Of a stretch of DNA of 64,000 nucleotides, positions 47,637-56,436 are shown in pieces. The notes beneath the pieces are model-generated. The model was given only the letters and a program-made list of their open reading frames with translations, ran no database searches and was not told where the DNA came from. Location of the stretch: positions 1 through 64,000 of the forward strand of contig DVKD01000039.1 of NCBI GenBank assembly GCA_018716285.1. Reading direction: 5' to 3'. Made by a program: the position numbers and the translations under genes. Within the stretch, counting starts at the first letter, position 1. Every line of letters begins with the position of its first letter. The DNA comes from Candidatus Merdivicinus faecavium. GTDB taxonomy: Bacteria; Bacillota; Clostridia; Oscillospirales; Ruminococcaceae.

Positions 47637-48582
47637 ACAGCCCGAGCAGCCGCTCCGCCTCGTCGGCGATCAGCTTCATCTGGCGCATGACGAGCTCGTC
47701 GTACTCCCCGCACTCGGAAGCCGGCCGGACGCGGGTCTCCAGCGAAAAGCCGAGCCCTTCCAGTTCCGAAAGGTGGTACTTGGCGGTGACCGGGTAATGC
47801 AGGCTCTCGGTAAAGGACGCCAGTGAAAGGAGAGCCGCCAGCTTTTCCGCCTTTTCCGGCTCAGCCTCATAATGCTCGCAGAGCCAGACGTAGAGCTTCG
47901 GGTGGAAATTGGCCATGATCCCGCAGTATCCCGCCGCGCCCATCCGCAGCGAGGGCAGCAGGGTCTGGGCGTTGGCGTTATAAAGCTGCATCCCGCTCCC
48001 TTTGAGCGTCTGCATCCGCTCGCCGATGGCCGGCGCGCTGCAGCAGGTGTCCTTGATGAAAGAAAACCGCCCCGAAGCGGCGCACCAGCGGAGCATCTCC
48101 CCGCTCAGCAGGCGTTTATACGGGGTGGGGCATTCGTAGAGCCCCAGCGGCATCTCCTCCGGCAGGAGCGCAAGCAGCCGCTCGGTGTCCGCAATCCATG
48201 CGGCGTCCCCGCGGTTTGCGAAATCCATCCGGTTGGTGAGGAGGACGACCGCTTCCGCGCCCGCCTCAAAGATAGCCGCAGCCTGTTCCGCCTGCTCCTC
48301 CGCCGTAAGGGCGATGCAGCCGGACGCGACGACCGCCATCCGGCTGCCGTCCGGGCGGCGGTGCGCTTCCGCGGCGGCCTTGACCCGCCGCACCAGTTCG
48401 GCGCTCTCCTTCAAATTCAGCTGGTAGAGCTCGCTTGACTGGCAGACGGCAAAAACGCCGTGGCAGCCGGCTGCGGCGTACCACTCCGTCAGGCGCTCCG
48501 CCGCTTCGAAGTCGACCGACTGATCCGGGCGGAAGGGGGTGATCATTGTCGGGAAGGCCCCGGATGGAAACTGTGCTTTCAT
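47635..48582 (-). CDS. Dihydrodipicolinate synthase/N-acetylneuraminate lyase family protein
   Basis: GAFPTMITPFRPDQSVDFEAAERLTEWY, FAVCQSSELYQLNLKE, GLYECPTPYKRLLS, SFIKDTCC. Confidence 0.88.
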   Translation of the reverse strand: MKAQFPSGAFPTMITPFRPDQSVDFEAAERLTEWYAAAGCHGVFAVCQSSELYQLNLKESAELVRRVKAAAEAHRRPDGSRMAVVASGCIALTAEEQAEQAAAIFEAGAEAVVLLTNRMDFANRGDAAWIADTERLLALLPEEMPLGLYECPTPYKRLLSGEMLRWCAASGRFSFIKDTCCSAPAIGERMQTLKGSGMQLYNANAQTLLPSLRMGAAGYCGIMANFHPKLYVWLCEHYEAEPEKAEKLAALLSLASFTESLHYPVTAKYHLSELEGLGFSLETRVRPASECGEYDELVMRQMKLIADEAERLLGL

Positions 48583-48769
48583 AAAAGTCACCTGTCCTTT
48601 TGCAGTAGATTCGGGCGCCGGGCGGGGCTGCCGCCCGGCTGTCTGTTTTCCATTATACCGCTTTCCCGCCCGTTTGTAAATCGCGCCCGCCATTTTTTCC
48701 GCCGGAAAATGGCCGCAGGCGGGTAATCCCCCGTCTGCGGCCATTCTGTTGTTTTCCCCAAAATGATGG

Positions 48770-49762
48770 TCACTCCTCCACAAATTTGAGGTTGGCAAAG
48801 ATTTTCTGCATTCGCTCGTCGGGATAGTGCTCGTCGACCCAGACCATGAAGCTGTTCTGCGGCGGGTTGCCGGCAGTGCGGTCCATCCAGCGGTAAACGG
48901 TCGCAGCTGTCATCGCCGAATCAAAGATCATAAAGCCGAGCAGCGCCCAGGTCAGGATCTTGCCGAATCGGTTGGGGATCTTGAGGATCCATTTTGCCAT
49001 CCGCGGATAGACCGACTTGATCCACAGCACCCCAAGAATCCCCCAAAAAAGGGAATAAACCAGGCAGATCCGTCCGTTGATGTTGAACGGCATTCCGCTG
49101 TAGTCCCACGAGGTCGAGCCAAAGACCATTTCCTGGAACCAGGAGCAGAGGTACTCCACAACGCTGCCCACCAAAAATCCCCCTACAAAGGACAGAACCG
49201 GGTTGCGGTTGCGGTAGCGGTAAAGGGCGGCGGACAGGCAGCAGGCCCCCACCCCGTAAACCAGGTTGAACGGCCCGTAAATCAGCCCCACCCGGCTTTC
49301 ATAATGCCCGCGGTTGATGATGCACCAGAGCGTCTCGATGACGACCCCGAGAAAACAGCCGATAAAGAACACCCAGAACAGCTTATAGAAGGTGATCCCC
49401 TGCGCAAAATGCTGGCTCTTCTTTTCCTCCAGGTCGATCTGGGCATTGGTGGGCGACGGCGAGAGGAAGCGCGGCCCGATCTTCATTCTGGCCTCGTAGT
49501 TGTAAGACTCCCGCAGCCGGGTCTCGATTTCGTCGGCAAGAGTGGTGCAGCTGCGGTGGATTTTCTGATGGAGCTCCCCCGCCTCTTTCAGGGCCTTGGC
49601 CTCCTCCCTGAGGGTGACGCAGAGCTCGGAGTCCTTGGAAAGCCCGCTGCCGGTGTCCAGCGCAAGCTGGTCAAGCTGGCTTGTGACAACGCGGGCCGTA
49701 TCGTTTTCCAGCATCCGGAGCTGGTTTTCAAGTGAGTGATAGCGAGTCAGGATGGATTTCAT
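48770..49762 (-). CDS. Membrane protein with N-terminal coiled coil, putative ABC transporter permease family (PF06541-like)
   Basis: FFIGCFLGVVIETLWCIINRGHYESRVGLIYGPFNLVYGVG..GSVVEYLCSWFQEMVFGSTSWDYSGMPFNINGRICLVYSLFWGILGVLW. Confidence 0.75.
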   Translation of the reverse strand: MKSILTRYHSLENQLRMLENDTARVVTSQLDQLALDTGSGLSKDSELCVTLREEAKALKEAGELHQKIHRSCTTLADEIETRLRESYNYEARMKIGPRFLSPSPTNAQIDLEEKKSQHFAQGITFYKLFWVFFIGCFLGVVIETLWCIINRGHYESRVGLIYGPFNLVYGVGACCLSAALYRYRNRNPVLSFVGGFLVGSVVEYLCSWFQEMVFGSTSWDYSGMPFNINGRICLVYSLFWGILGVLWIKSVYPRMAKWILKIPNRFGKILTWALLGFMIFDSAMTAATVYRWMDRTAGNPPQNSFMVWVDEHYPDERMQKIFANLKFVEE

Positions 49763-50003
49763 GTGCAGCTCCTTTGATTCGACGGAAATTGAGCAAAGAA
49801 CAGTTCATCTTCTACTATACACGAAAATCCGCCGCTTGTCCAGCCGCAGAGATTAAGAATTGATTAAATCCGAAACAGCGCCCCAAAATCGGAAACCGGG
49901 GCTCCTTTCTGACCAAAAATTCCCGCGCCGTTTAACCTTCTCTGTTCTGCCCATCCTAATCAGGAGCAAACGGAGTCTTCTCCCCACAAAACATTTTGAA
50001 AGG

Positions 50004-50963
50004 ATGAACTGCATGAAATCTGTCAACCCGCGCAAGGCAGCGATCATCGGCTGCGGCTTTGTCGGCTCTTCGACCGCCTTCAGCCTGATGCAGAGCGGCC
50101 TCTTTTCCGAGCTCGTGCTGCTGGACATCGACCGCAGGCGGGCCGAAGGGGAGGCAATGGATATCAGCCACGGCCTCCCCCTCGCAAAACCGATGAAGAT
50201 CTATGCCGGCGATTACGAGGATCTCTCCGACGCCTCCATCGTGATCGTCACCGCCGGGGCCAACCAGAAGCCCGGCGAGACCCGCCTCGACCTTGTCCAG
50301 AAAAACGCCGCCATTTTCCGCAGCATTATCCCGGAGATCACCGCCCGGGATTTCGACGGCATCCTCCTCATTGTCACAAACCCGGTCGACGTCCTCACCC
50401 AGGTCGCGCTCGAGCTTTCCGGGCTCCCCGAAAGCAGGGTCATCGGCTCGGGGACCGTCCTCGACACCGCCCGGCTCAAAAACCTTCTGGGCGAGCACCT
50501 CTCGGTGGACAGCCGGAGCGTCCACGCCTTTATTGTCGGGGAGCACGGGGACAGCGAGTTCCCGGTCTGGAGCAGCGCCAGCGTCTCGGGCATCCCCATC
50601 CACACCTTCTGCGAGATGCGCGGCTATTTTGACCATGACCAGGCGATGGAGGAAATCGCCCGCTCGGTCAAAAACAGCGCCTACGAGATCATCGCCCGCA
50701 AGCAGGCGACCTACTACGGCGTCGCGATGGCCATCCGCCGCATCTGCACCGCCATTGTGCGGGACGAGAAGTCCATCCTCCCGATTTCGACCATCCTGCA
50801 TGGGGAGTACGGCATCTCGGACACCGTTTTAAGCGTCCCGGCCCTGGTCGGGGCCGGCGGCGTGGAGCGGGTCGTCCCCATCTCGATGAGCGAGCCTGAG
50901 CGCAAAATGCTCTGCGATTCCGCCGAAATCCTGCGGGAGACCCTCAAAGGGATCCAGGACTGA
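50004..50963 (+). CDS. ldh: L-lactate dehydrogenase
   Basis: AAIIGCGFVGSSTAFSLMQSGL, VTAGANQKPGETRLDLV, GSGTVLDTARL, VIGEHGDSE-like IVGEHGDSEFPVWS. Confidence 0.95.
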   Translation: MNCMKSVNPRKAAIIGCGFVGSSTAFSLMQSGLFSELVLLDIDRRRAEGEAMDISHGLPLAKPMKIYAGDYEDLSDASIVIVTAGANQKPGETRLDLVQKNAAIFRSIIPEITARDFDGILLIVTNPVDVLTQVALELSGLPESRVIGSGTVLDTARLKNLLGEHLSVDSRSVHAFIVGEHGDSEFPVWSSASVSGIPIHTFCEMRGYFDHDQAMEEIARSVKNSAYEIIARKQATYYGVAMAIRRICTAIVRDEKSILPISTILHGEYGISDTVLSVPALVGAGGVERVVPISMSEPERKMLCDSAEILRETLKGIQD

Positions 50964-50976
50964 CCGCGATAAAAGA

Positions 50977-51009
50977 CAGGGATCCCAGCGTTTCAGGCTG
51001 GGATCCCTG
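50977..51009. terminator. Terminator-like hairpin between convergent ldh and aldolase
   Basis: CAGGGATCCCAGC-gtttcag-GCTGGGATCCCTG. Confidence 0.75.
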
Positions 51010-51030
51010 CTTTCATTATATATGGATAGG

Positions 51031-51876
51031 TTATGCTTTCCCCTCGCTGCCGAACACCTGCATCTTGCGGATCGTCGCCGCCTTGACCGCCTCCGTGATG
51101 GCGGGCATAAGGTCGGTCAGTCCCTTCCCCGCCGCCCAATTGGCGTGAGCGGCGTCCGCCGCGGCGCAGTTGATGTCGGTGAAGATGTTGACCTTGGCGA
51201 TGCCGTTCTGGATGCAGCGCCGGAAATCCTCGTCCGACAGCCCCGAGCCGCCGTGAAGGACGAGCGGCGCGCCGACCAGCCCCGCGATTTTGGCAAGGCG
51301 GTCAAAATCCAGCCGCGGCTTGGCCCGGTAGGCCCCGTGGGCGGTCCCGATGGCGACGGCGAGGGCGTCGACCCCGGTCGCCTCCCAGAAGCGGCGGGCC
51401 TCCTCCGGCTTGGTGTAGATGGAATCATCCGCACCATCGGATTCATCTGTGCCCGCGTTCGCGCCGACATGGCCGAGCTCCGCCTCGACGGTGATCCCGC
51501 GGCTGTGCGCTTCGCGGGTCAGGGCGGCGACCTCCCTGCAGTTGCCGTCAAAGTCGAGGGTGGAGCAGTCGTACATCACCGAGGTGAAGCCGAGCTCCAT
51601 CGCCTGATGGACCCGCTCCCCGGTCAGGCCGTGGTCATAGTGGAGGACGACCGGCACCTTTGCCTTCCGGGCCATGGGGACCAGGAAATAGGCGAGTTCC
51701 TCGAGCTCCGCATAGGGCAGCAGGATTTCGGCGGTGCCGATGATGACGGGGGATCGCATCTCCTCGGCGGCGGCGAGGACGCCTTTGGCCATCTCCAGGT
51801 TTACCGTGTTGAAGAGCCCGACGGCGTAATGCTCCCTGGCCGCCCGGGGCAGGATATCGTTCAGATTTACTAACAT
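51031..51876 (-). CDS. Class II fructose/tagatose-bisphosphate aldolase family
   Basis: VPVVLHYDHGLTGERVHQAMELGFTSVMYDCS, VEAELGHVGANAGTDE, AIGTAHGAYRAKPRLDFDRL, LVLHGGSGLSDEDF. Confidence 0.92.
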   Translation of the reverse strand: MLVNLNDILPRAAREHYAVGLFNTVNLEMAKGVLAAAEEMRSPVIIGTAEILLPYAELEELAYFLVPMARKAKVPVVLHYDHGLTGERVHQAMELGFTSVMYDCSTLDFDGNCREVAALTREAHSRGITVEAELGHVGANAGTDESDGADDSIYTKPEEARRFWEATGVDALAVAIGTAHGAYRAKPRLDFDRLAKIAGLVGAPLVLHGGSGLSDEDFRRCIQNGIAKVNIFTDINCAAADAAHANWAAGKGLTDLMPAITEAVKAATIRKMQVFGSEGKA

Positions 51877-51889
51877 GGGGCTTCTCCTT

Positions 51890-52438
51890 TCAGTCTTCGA
51901 TCTCGGGGATGCGGCGGATGCGGGGGTCGGTGAAGATGTCGTACTCGTCGTAGCTCGGCGTGCTGAACTCCGAGACGACCGCGCCCTCATCGCCCGCCTG
52001 GAACCAGTGGCGGGTGTTCGGGCGGATGGTGTACTGCTCGCCGGGCGCCAGCGCGATCTCGTGCCAGACCGTATAGTGCTCCTCGCTGCCGGCCGGAGGG
52101 GTGCAGGCAGGGGTTTGCGCCGGATCCCCCTCGACGTAGAGGTAGCAAAGGCCGTACCGGCAGCGGAAGGTTTCCTCCTTGCCCGGGTACCCGAGGGAGG
52201 GGATGGGGGCGTGGCGGTGTTCCGGGCAGGTCTGGCGCGGCATGAGGGCCATTTCCTTGGCGCAGCAGCGCTCGGTGTTGACATACACGATCAGCTGCAG
52301 CCCGGTCCGGGCGAGATCCTCGAGTCCAAAGTCGGCGACTTCGAGGTTTTCGATCTCCTCTGGGGTCAGGGTGATATGGGCCTTGTCAAAGAGGGCGAGG
52401 GCCTTTGCTTTTGCGGCTTCATAGTCGGATTTTTTCAT
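51890..52438 (-). CDS. D-lyxose isomerase-like cupin protein
   Basis: KEMALMPRQTCPEHRHAPIPSLGYPGKEETFRCRYG, WHEIALAPGEQYTIRPNTRHWFQAGDEGAVVSEFSTPSYDEYDIFTDPRIRRIPEIED. Confidence 0.85.
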   Translation of the reverse strand: MKKSDYEAAKAKALALFDKAHITLTPEEIENLEVADFGLEDLARTGLQLIVYVNTERCCAKEMALMPRQTCPEHRHAPIPSLGYPGKEETFRCRYGLCYLYVEGDPAQTPACTPPAGSEEHYTVWHEIALAPGEQYTIRPNTRHWFQAGDEGAVVSEFSTPSYDEYDIFTDPRIRRIPEIED

Positions 52439-53400
52439 CACAATACATCCTTTCGCTGTAATTTGGGATGGCGTTCCATAAAATCGAGCACGGCCGGAAG
52501 GGAGGGGATCCCCGTCGAGGCGCCGACGGCCTGGATGCAGTGGGCGCCGACCGCGTTGGCGAGCCGCCCGCATTGTTCAAAGCTCCAGCCCTGCGCAAGC
52601 CCGCAGAGGAAGCCGGCGCAGAAGGAATCCCCCGCCCCCGTCGTATCGACCGGGCGGATTTCGGTATAGGCGGGGAGGAGAAAGCGCTCCTCCCGGCTGG
52701 GGGCGAAATAGGCGCCGTCCCCGCCGGTCTTGACGACGACCTGCCCGACGCCGCAGTCAAAAAAGAAGTCGGCGATCTTTGAAAGCTCCCGCTCCCCGGA
52801 CAGGGCCGCCGCTTCGTCGTAGCTGGGCATAAACAGGTCGAGCCCCGGCAGCGCCTCCCGGATCTTGGGCAGCCAGACGCCGTCAAAGTCGCAGGCGGTG
52901 TCCATGACGGTGAACTTTCCCTGCTCCCGCATCCTGCGCAGCAGCTGTCCGCAGGGCGCGCCGTCAAAGGAGGTCAGCAGCAGCGCGCCGCCGATGAAAA
53001 TGATGCCGCACTCCGCGAGCAGCCCTTCCGGGATCTCCTCCGCGCGCAGCGCCGAAGTCGATCCGGGGCAGTAGAGGAAGGAGCGCTCCCCCTCGGAGCT
53101 CACGCAGACGGCCGAGGTGGTGGTGGCAGCCGACGGGTCGCGGAGCACGCCGCGGGTGTCCACCCCCGCTTCCTCGCAGGTGCGGAGGACGAAATCCCCG
53201 AAGCTGTCCGCGCCGACCTTGCAGCAGAGCAGGGCCGGGACTCCGAGCTTCGCGAGGTCGATGGCGGCGTTGGAGGCGCAGCCGCCGACGTGGGTCGACG
53301 CGCCCGCGATCTTTTGCAGTTTCCCCGGCGCGGGGAGGGCGTCGACCGGCGACAGGATGATGTCGGTCGTCACGCTGCCGATACAGCAGATCTTTTTCAT
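52438..53400 (-). CDS. PfkB family carbohydrate kinase
   Basis: STHVGGCASNAAIDLAKLGV, DTTGAGDSFCAGFLCGLAQG. Confidence 0.93.
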   Translation of the reverse strand: MKKICCIGSVTTDIILSPVDALPAPGKLQKIAGASTHVGGCASNAAIDLAKLGVPALLCCKVGADSFGDFVLRTCEEAGVDTRGVLRDPSAATTTSAVCVSSEGERSFLYCPGSTSALRAEEIPEGLLAECGIIFIGGALLLTSFDGAPCGQLLRRMREQGKFTVMDTACDFDGVWLPKIREALPGLDLFMPSYDEAAALSGERELSKIADFFFDCGVGQVVVKTGGDGAYFAPSREERFLLPAYTEIRPVDTTGAGDSFCAGFLCGLAQGWSFEQCGRLANAVGAHCIQAVGASTGIPSLPAVLDFMERHPKLQRKDVL

Positions 53401-53533
53401 AGAATTCCCCCTTTTTTGTTTGACATCTTATGGAAAATGCGGTATGATGGAGAAAAAGTGCCCGCCTTTTGCGATATGAAGGCGGCTCGCTTTTTCTCCC
53501 GATTAACCACAGTATACACCATTCCGTCCTATT

Positions 53534-53562
53534 TGTAAATAGCATATATAAATTTATTTGCA
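53534..53562. promoter_or_regulatory. Inverted repeat between divergent pfkB operon and ROK gene (possible operator)
   Basis: TGTAAATA-N13-TATTTGCA (one mismatch). Confidence 0.4.
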
Positions 53563-53628
53563 CGCTTCCCTCTATGGGAGGGCAGATGCAAAAACACGGC
53601 TGCCGGCCGCACTGCAAGGAGGATCCCT

Positions 53629-54831
53629 ATGAAAAACCGCGGAATCAACAGCGAGCAGGCCAAACGGACCAACCGTCTGCTGGTGCTGCAAAATCTGAGC
53701 ATGACGGGCGGAGCTTCCCGCACCGAGCTGACCCGGCGGGTCGGCCTGGCCAAAATGACCGTCACGAACATCACGGCCGAGCTGATCCGCAGCGGCATCC
53801 TCCGCGAAAGCCAGTCTCTCGGCCACGACCGGCCCGGCGCAGGCCGCCCCCAGATGCTGCTGAGCTTTACGCCAAAAGCGCCGGCCGTCATCGGCATCTG
53901 GCTTTCCCGCGACGCCTGCACCGGCATCCTCGCGGATATGGCCCTCAAAGTTCTCGAAACCCGCACCCATCCCCTTTCCGCCGGCGAGACCGCCGAAACG
54001 CTGCTGGACAAGTTTGCGGACCTCTGCGCCTCCCTCCGCGGCGCGCTTTCTCCCGGCCAGCCGCTGCTCGGGGCGGGGATCGCCTCGATCGGCCCGCTCG
54101 ATCTGCAAAGCGGCAGTATCCTCAACCCGCCGAACTTCGGCGGGCTCCATGACATCCCGGTCTGCGCCGCTTTGTCGGAGCGCCTGGATCTGCCGGTTTT
54201 TCTGGAAAACGACACCAACGCCGCCGCCCTGGCCGAAAAATATTTCGGCTGCTGCGCCTCCTGTTCAAACTTTGTCTACGTCGGCCTGACCAACGGCCTG
54301 AGCGCCGGCATCGTCCTGCGGGACGCGCTGCTGCACGGCCAGCACGGCTTTGCGGGGGAACTTGGCCACACCGTCGTCGATCCGGCGGGTGCGAAATGCT
54401 ACTGCGGCCGCCGCGGATGCCTTGAGACGCTGGTCGCCGCCTCCCGCCTGCTTCGGGAGGCGGAGGGACGGTTTGGATACCCTTTCCGGGATTTTGCGCA
54501 GCTTTGCCGTTTTTGCGAAAGCAGGACGGAGGGGGAGGAGTGGCTCGCCGGGAAGCTCGAGCCGCTTGCGCTGGCGCTTGCCAACCTCGCAAACCTCGTC
54601 GACCCGGAATGCATCCTGCTTGGGCACGAAGGCGCCTGCCTCCCCGACCGCATTCTGGACCTGCTCGCCCGCCGGGTCAACGCGGAAGTTCTCGCGGGAG
54701 AGCGCGCGGGTATCCGCATCGGGCGCAGCTCCTTCGGCCCGCTCGCGGCGGTCTACGGGGCGGCGGTGGTCGTCCTCAAAAAGGTGTTCGACGGCGAGCT
54801 TGGCTACGCGCAGTTTTTCCGCGAAGCGTGA
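53629..54831 (+). CDS. ROK family transcriptional regulator/kinase
   Basis: N-terminal HTH (SMTGGASRTELTRRVGLAKMTVTNITAELIRSGIL), ROK motifs GHTVVDPAGAKCYCGRRGCLET. Confidence 0.93.
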   Translation: MKNRGINSEQAKRTNRLLVLQNLSMTGGASRTELTRRVGLAKMTVTNITAELIRSGILRESQSLGHDRPGAGRPQMLLSFTPKAPAVIGIWLSRDACTGILADMALKVLETRTHPLSAGETAETLLDKFADLCASLRGALSPGQPLLGAGIASIGPLDLQSGSILNPPNFGGLHDIPVCAALSERLDLPVFLENDTNAAALAEKYFGCCASCSNFVYVGLTNGLSAGIVLRDALLHGQHGFAGELGHTVVDPAGAKCYCGRRGCLETLVAASRLLREAEGRFGYPFRDFAQLCRFCESRTEGEEWLAGKLEPLALALANLANLVDPECILLGHEGACLPDRILDLLARRVNAEVLAGERAGIRIGRSSFGPLAAVYGAAVVVLKKVFDGELGYAQFFREA

Positions 54832-54871
54832 CCGCGCCGCCCGGCCGTTTTTCCACAAAAAATCCGCAAAA

Positions 54872-54914
54872 AACTGCCGCCGGTTGGGGAAAGCCCTTCC
54901 GGCGGCAGTTTTTC
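54872..54914. terminator. Bidirectional intrinsic terminator
   Basis: AAAAACTGCCGCCGG...CCGGCGGCAGTTTTT. Confidence 0.88.
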
Positions 54915-54919
54915 TGAAA

Positions 54920-55414
54920 TCAGGCCAAAAAGCGGATGCCCGCGGCCTCGCTGTATTCCTCGGGGGTCCCGACCAGGACGGTCAGAGTGAGATTTTTCTC
55001 GAGCCGGATGCCGACCCGCCAGAGCCCCTCCGCCTTCGGCAGCGGCAGCTCAACGGAGAAGTCCTTGGCAAGGCCCTTCCCCTCCGCGCGGAGGGAGAGG
55101 CGCAGCGCCGAGCCGTCCTCCAGATCATCGGGCTCGAGGCGGAGGAATTCGGTCTCGCTCCAGACGGTCTGGCCGTCCGCGCGGCCGAGATCGGCCAGGA
55201 CGACAGTCTCCTCCGTCTCCTTGACGCCGCCGTCCCCGTTTTCATAGCGGTAGACGACCGCCTTGAGGGAGCTCAGACTGCTGACCAGCCGGGCGCGGTG
55301 TTCGGCGCAGAAGCTGTCGACCGACCCGCCTCCCCCGAGATCCCCGAGCGCGGGCATCCCGCAGTAGGGGCAGGCTGTCCCCTCGTAAGATGTCTGACAT
55401 AATTTGCATACCAT
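54920..55414 (-). CDS. Small zinc-ribbon protein (CxxC-x7-CxxC)
   Basis: MVCKLCQTSYEGTACPYCGMPALGD..., AGGAGG SD; last gene of the AAA/Hsp70-like operon. Confidence 0.7.
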   Translation of the reverse strand: MVCKLCQTSYEGTACPYCGMPALGDLGGGGSVDSFCAEHRARLVSSLSSLKAVVYRYENGDGGVKETEETVVLADLGRADGQTVWSETEFLRLEPDDLEDGSALRLSLRAEGKGLAKDFSVELPLPKAEGLWRVGIRLEKNLTLTVLVGTPEEYSEAAGIRFLA

Positions 55415-55434
55415 ATCGGAATCCTCCTTTATCA

Positions 55435-56436
55435 TCAGGAATTTGCACTGCGTTCGAGCATCTCTTCACTCGCGGTAACGCCCAGCTGGATCTCCTCCTG
55501 TACGAGGGCAAGCCAGCCTGCGATCTGTTCCAGATCGCCCTTGACGGCGGCGGGGAGGTCCTTCTCCCCTTTGTAAGCCGACTTTTCGGGCAGCCGCGCC
55601 TGAAGCCGCGCTAAAACCTGGGCGCGTTCAGCCTCGTTGCGGTCCCAGAGGTTCTCCCATGCCTTGCGGAATACCTCGGTCCGGGCGGCGATCTCCTGCT
55701 GCGCGCGTTCCAGTTCGGTGCGGGAGGCTTCGAAAGCGTCCAGCTGCTCCTTTGCCCGGCTCGCGCGCTCCCCGGCCTGCTCCATAGCCGATTTGCGGTC
55801 GGCAAGGGTCTTTGTGAGCGACGCTTCCTGCTGGAGGAGGGCGTCCTCCTCGGCCTTGTACCGCGCGATCTCATCGTCCAGGGCCTTTTTCCGGCTGCGG
55901 ACGGAGGCGAGCGTCTCTTCCCGTGTCTTAGAAAGCTCCTCCAGTTCCTGGCAGCGGCGGTCGATCTCCGCGGCCTCCGCTGCCGCCTGGTCCAGACGGC
56001 CGTCCTCAAGCTCCTCGATGCGGGCGCGCTTGCGCTCATTTTCCTTCCGGCGCTCGAGAAGCCCTGCGCGTTCCGGCTCGAGCCTCGCCAGAAGCGCGTC
56101 CAGCCGGCTGCCCTCTGCATCCGCCTCGGCGGCGAGGTTCTGGATCTCATTGAGGGAGGTCTCCGTCTGCTGCGCCTGCCGGACAAAGCCGTCGAGACGC
56201 TGGCGCTGCGCGCCGGCTGAAAAAGCCACGCTGTTTGCCGCGGCGAGGCGGAGCAGGCCGTTGAACAGCGCGCTCAAGCCGGTCGCATCCTGCGGCGTAC
56301 AAGTCAGCCGGTCGACGCCGGAGGGGCTTGCGAATTCCTTAAGCGCTTCGGTGAGGAATCGAACGGCGTCGCTGCCGGTGGGCTGCGCTTTCTGGCCGAT
56401 GACCTCCAGCATATACTGAATATTGCGGGTATTCAT
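55435..56436 (-). CDS. Coiled-coil protein of unknown function
   Basis: Heptad-rich central region; ATGA overlap with upstream Hsp70-like gene. Confidence 0.75.
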   Translation of the reverse strand: MNTRNIQYMLEVIGQKAQPTGSDAVRFLTEALKEFASPSGVDRLTCTPQDATGLSALFNGLLRLAAANSVAFSAGAQRQRLDGFVRQAQQTETSLNEIQNLAAEADAEGSRLDALLARLEPERAGLLERRKENERKRARIEELEDGRLDQAAAEAAEIDRRCQELEELSKTREETLASVRSRKKALDDEIARYKAEEDALLQQEASLTKTLADRKSAMEQAGERASRAKEQLDAFEASRTELERAQQEIAARTEVFRKAWENLWDRNEAERAQVLARLQARLPEKSAYKGEKDLPAAVKGDLEQIAGWLALVQEEIQLGVTASEEMLERSANS

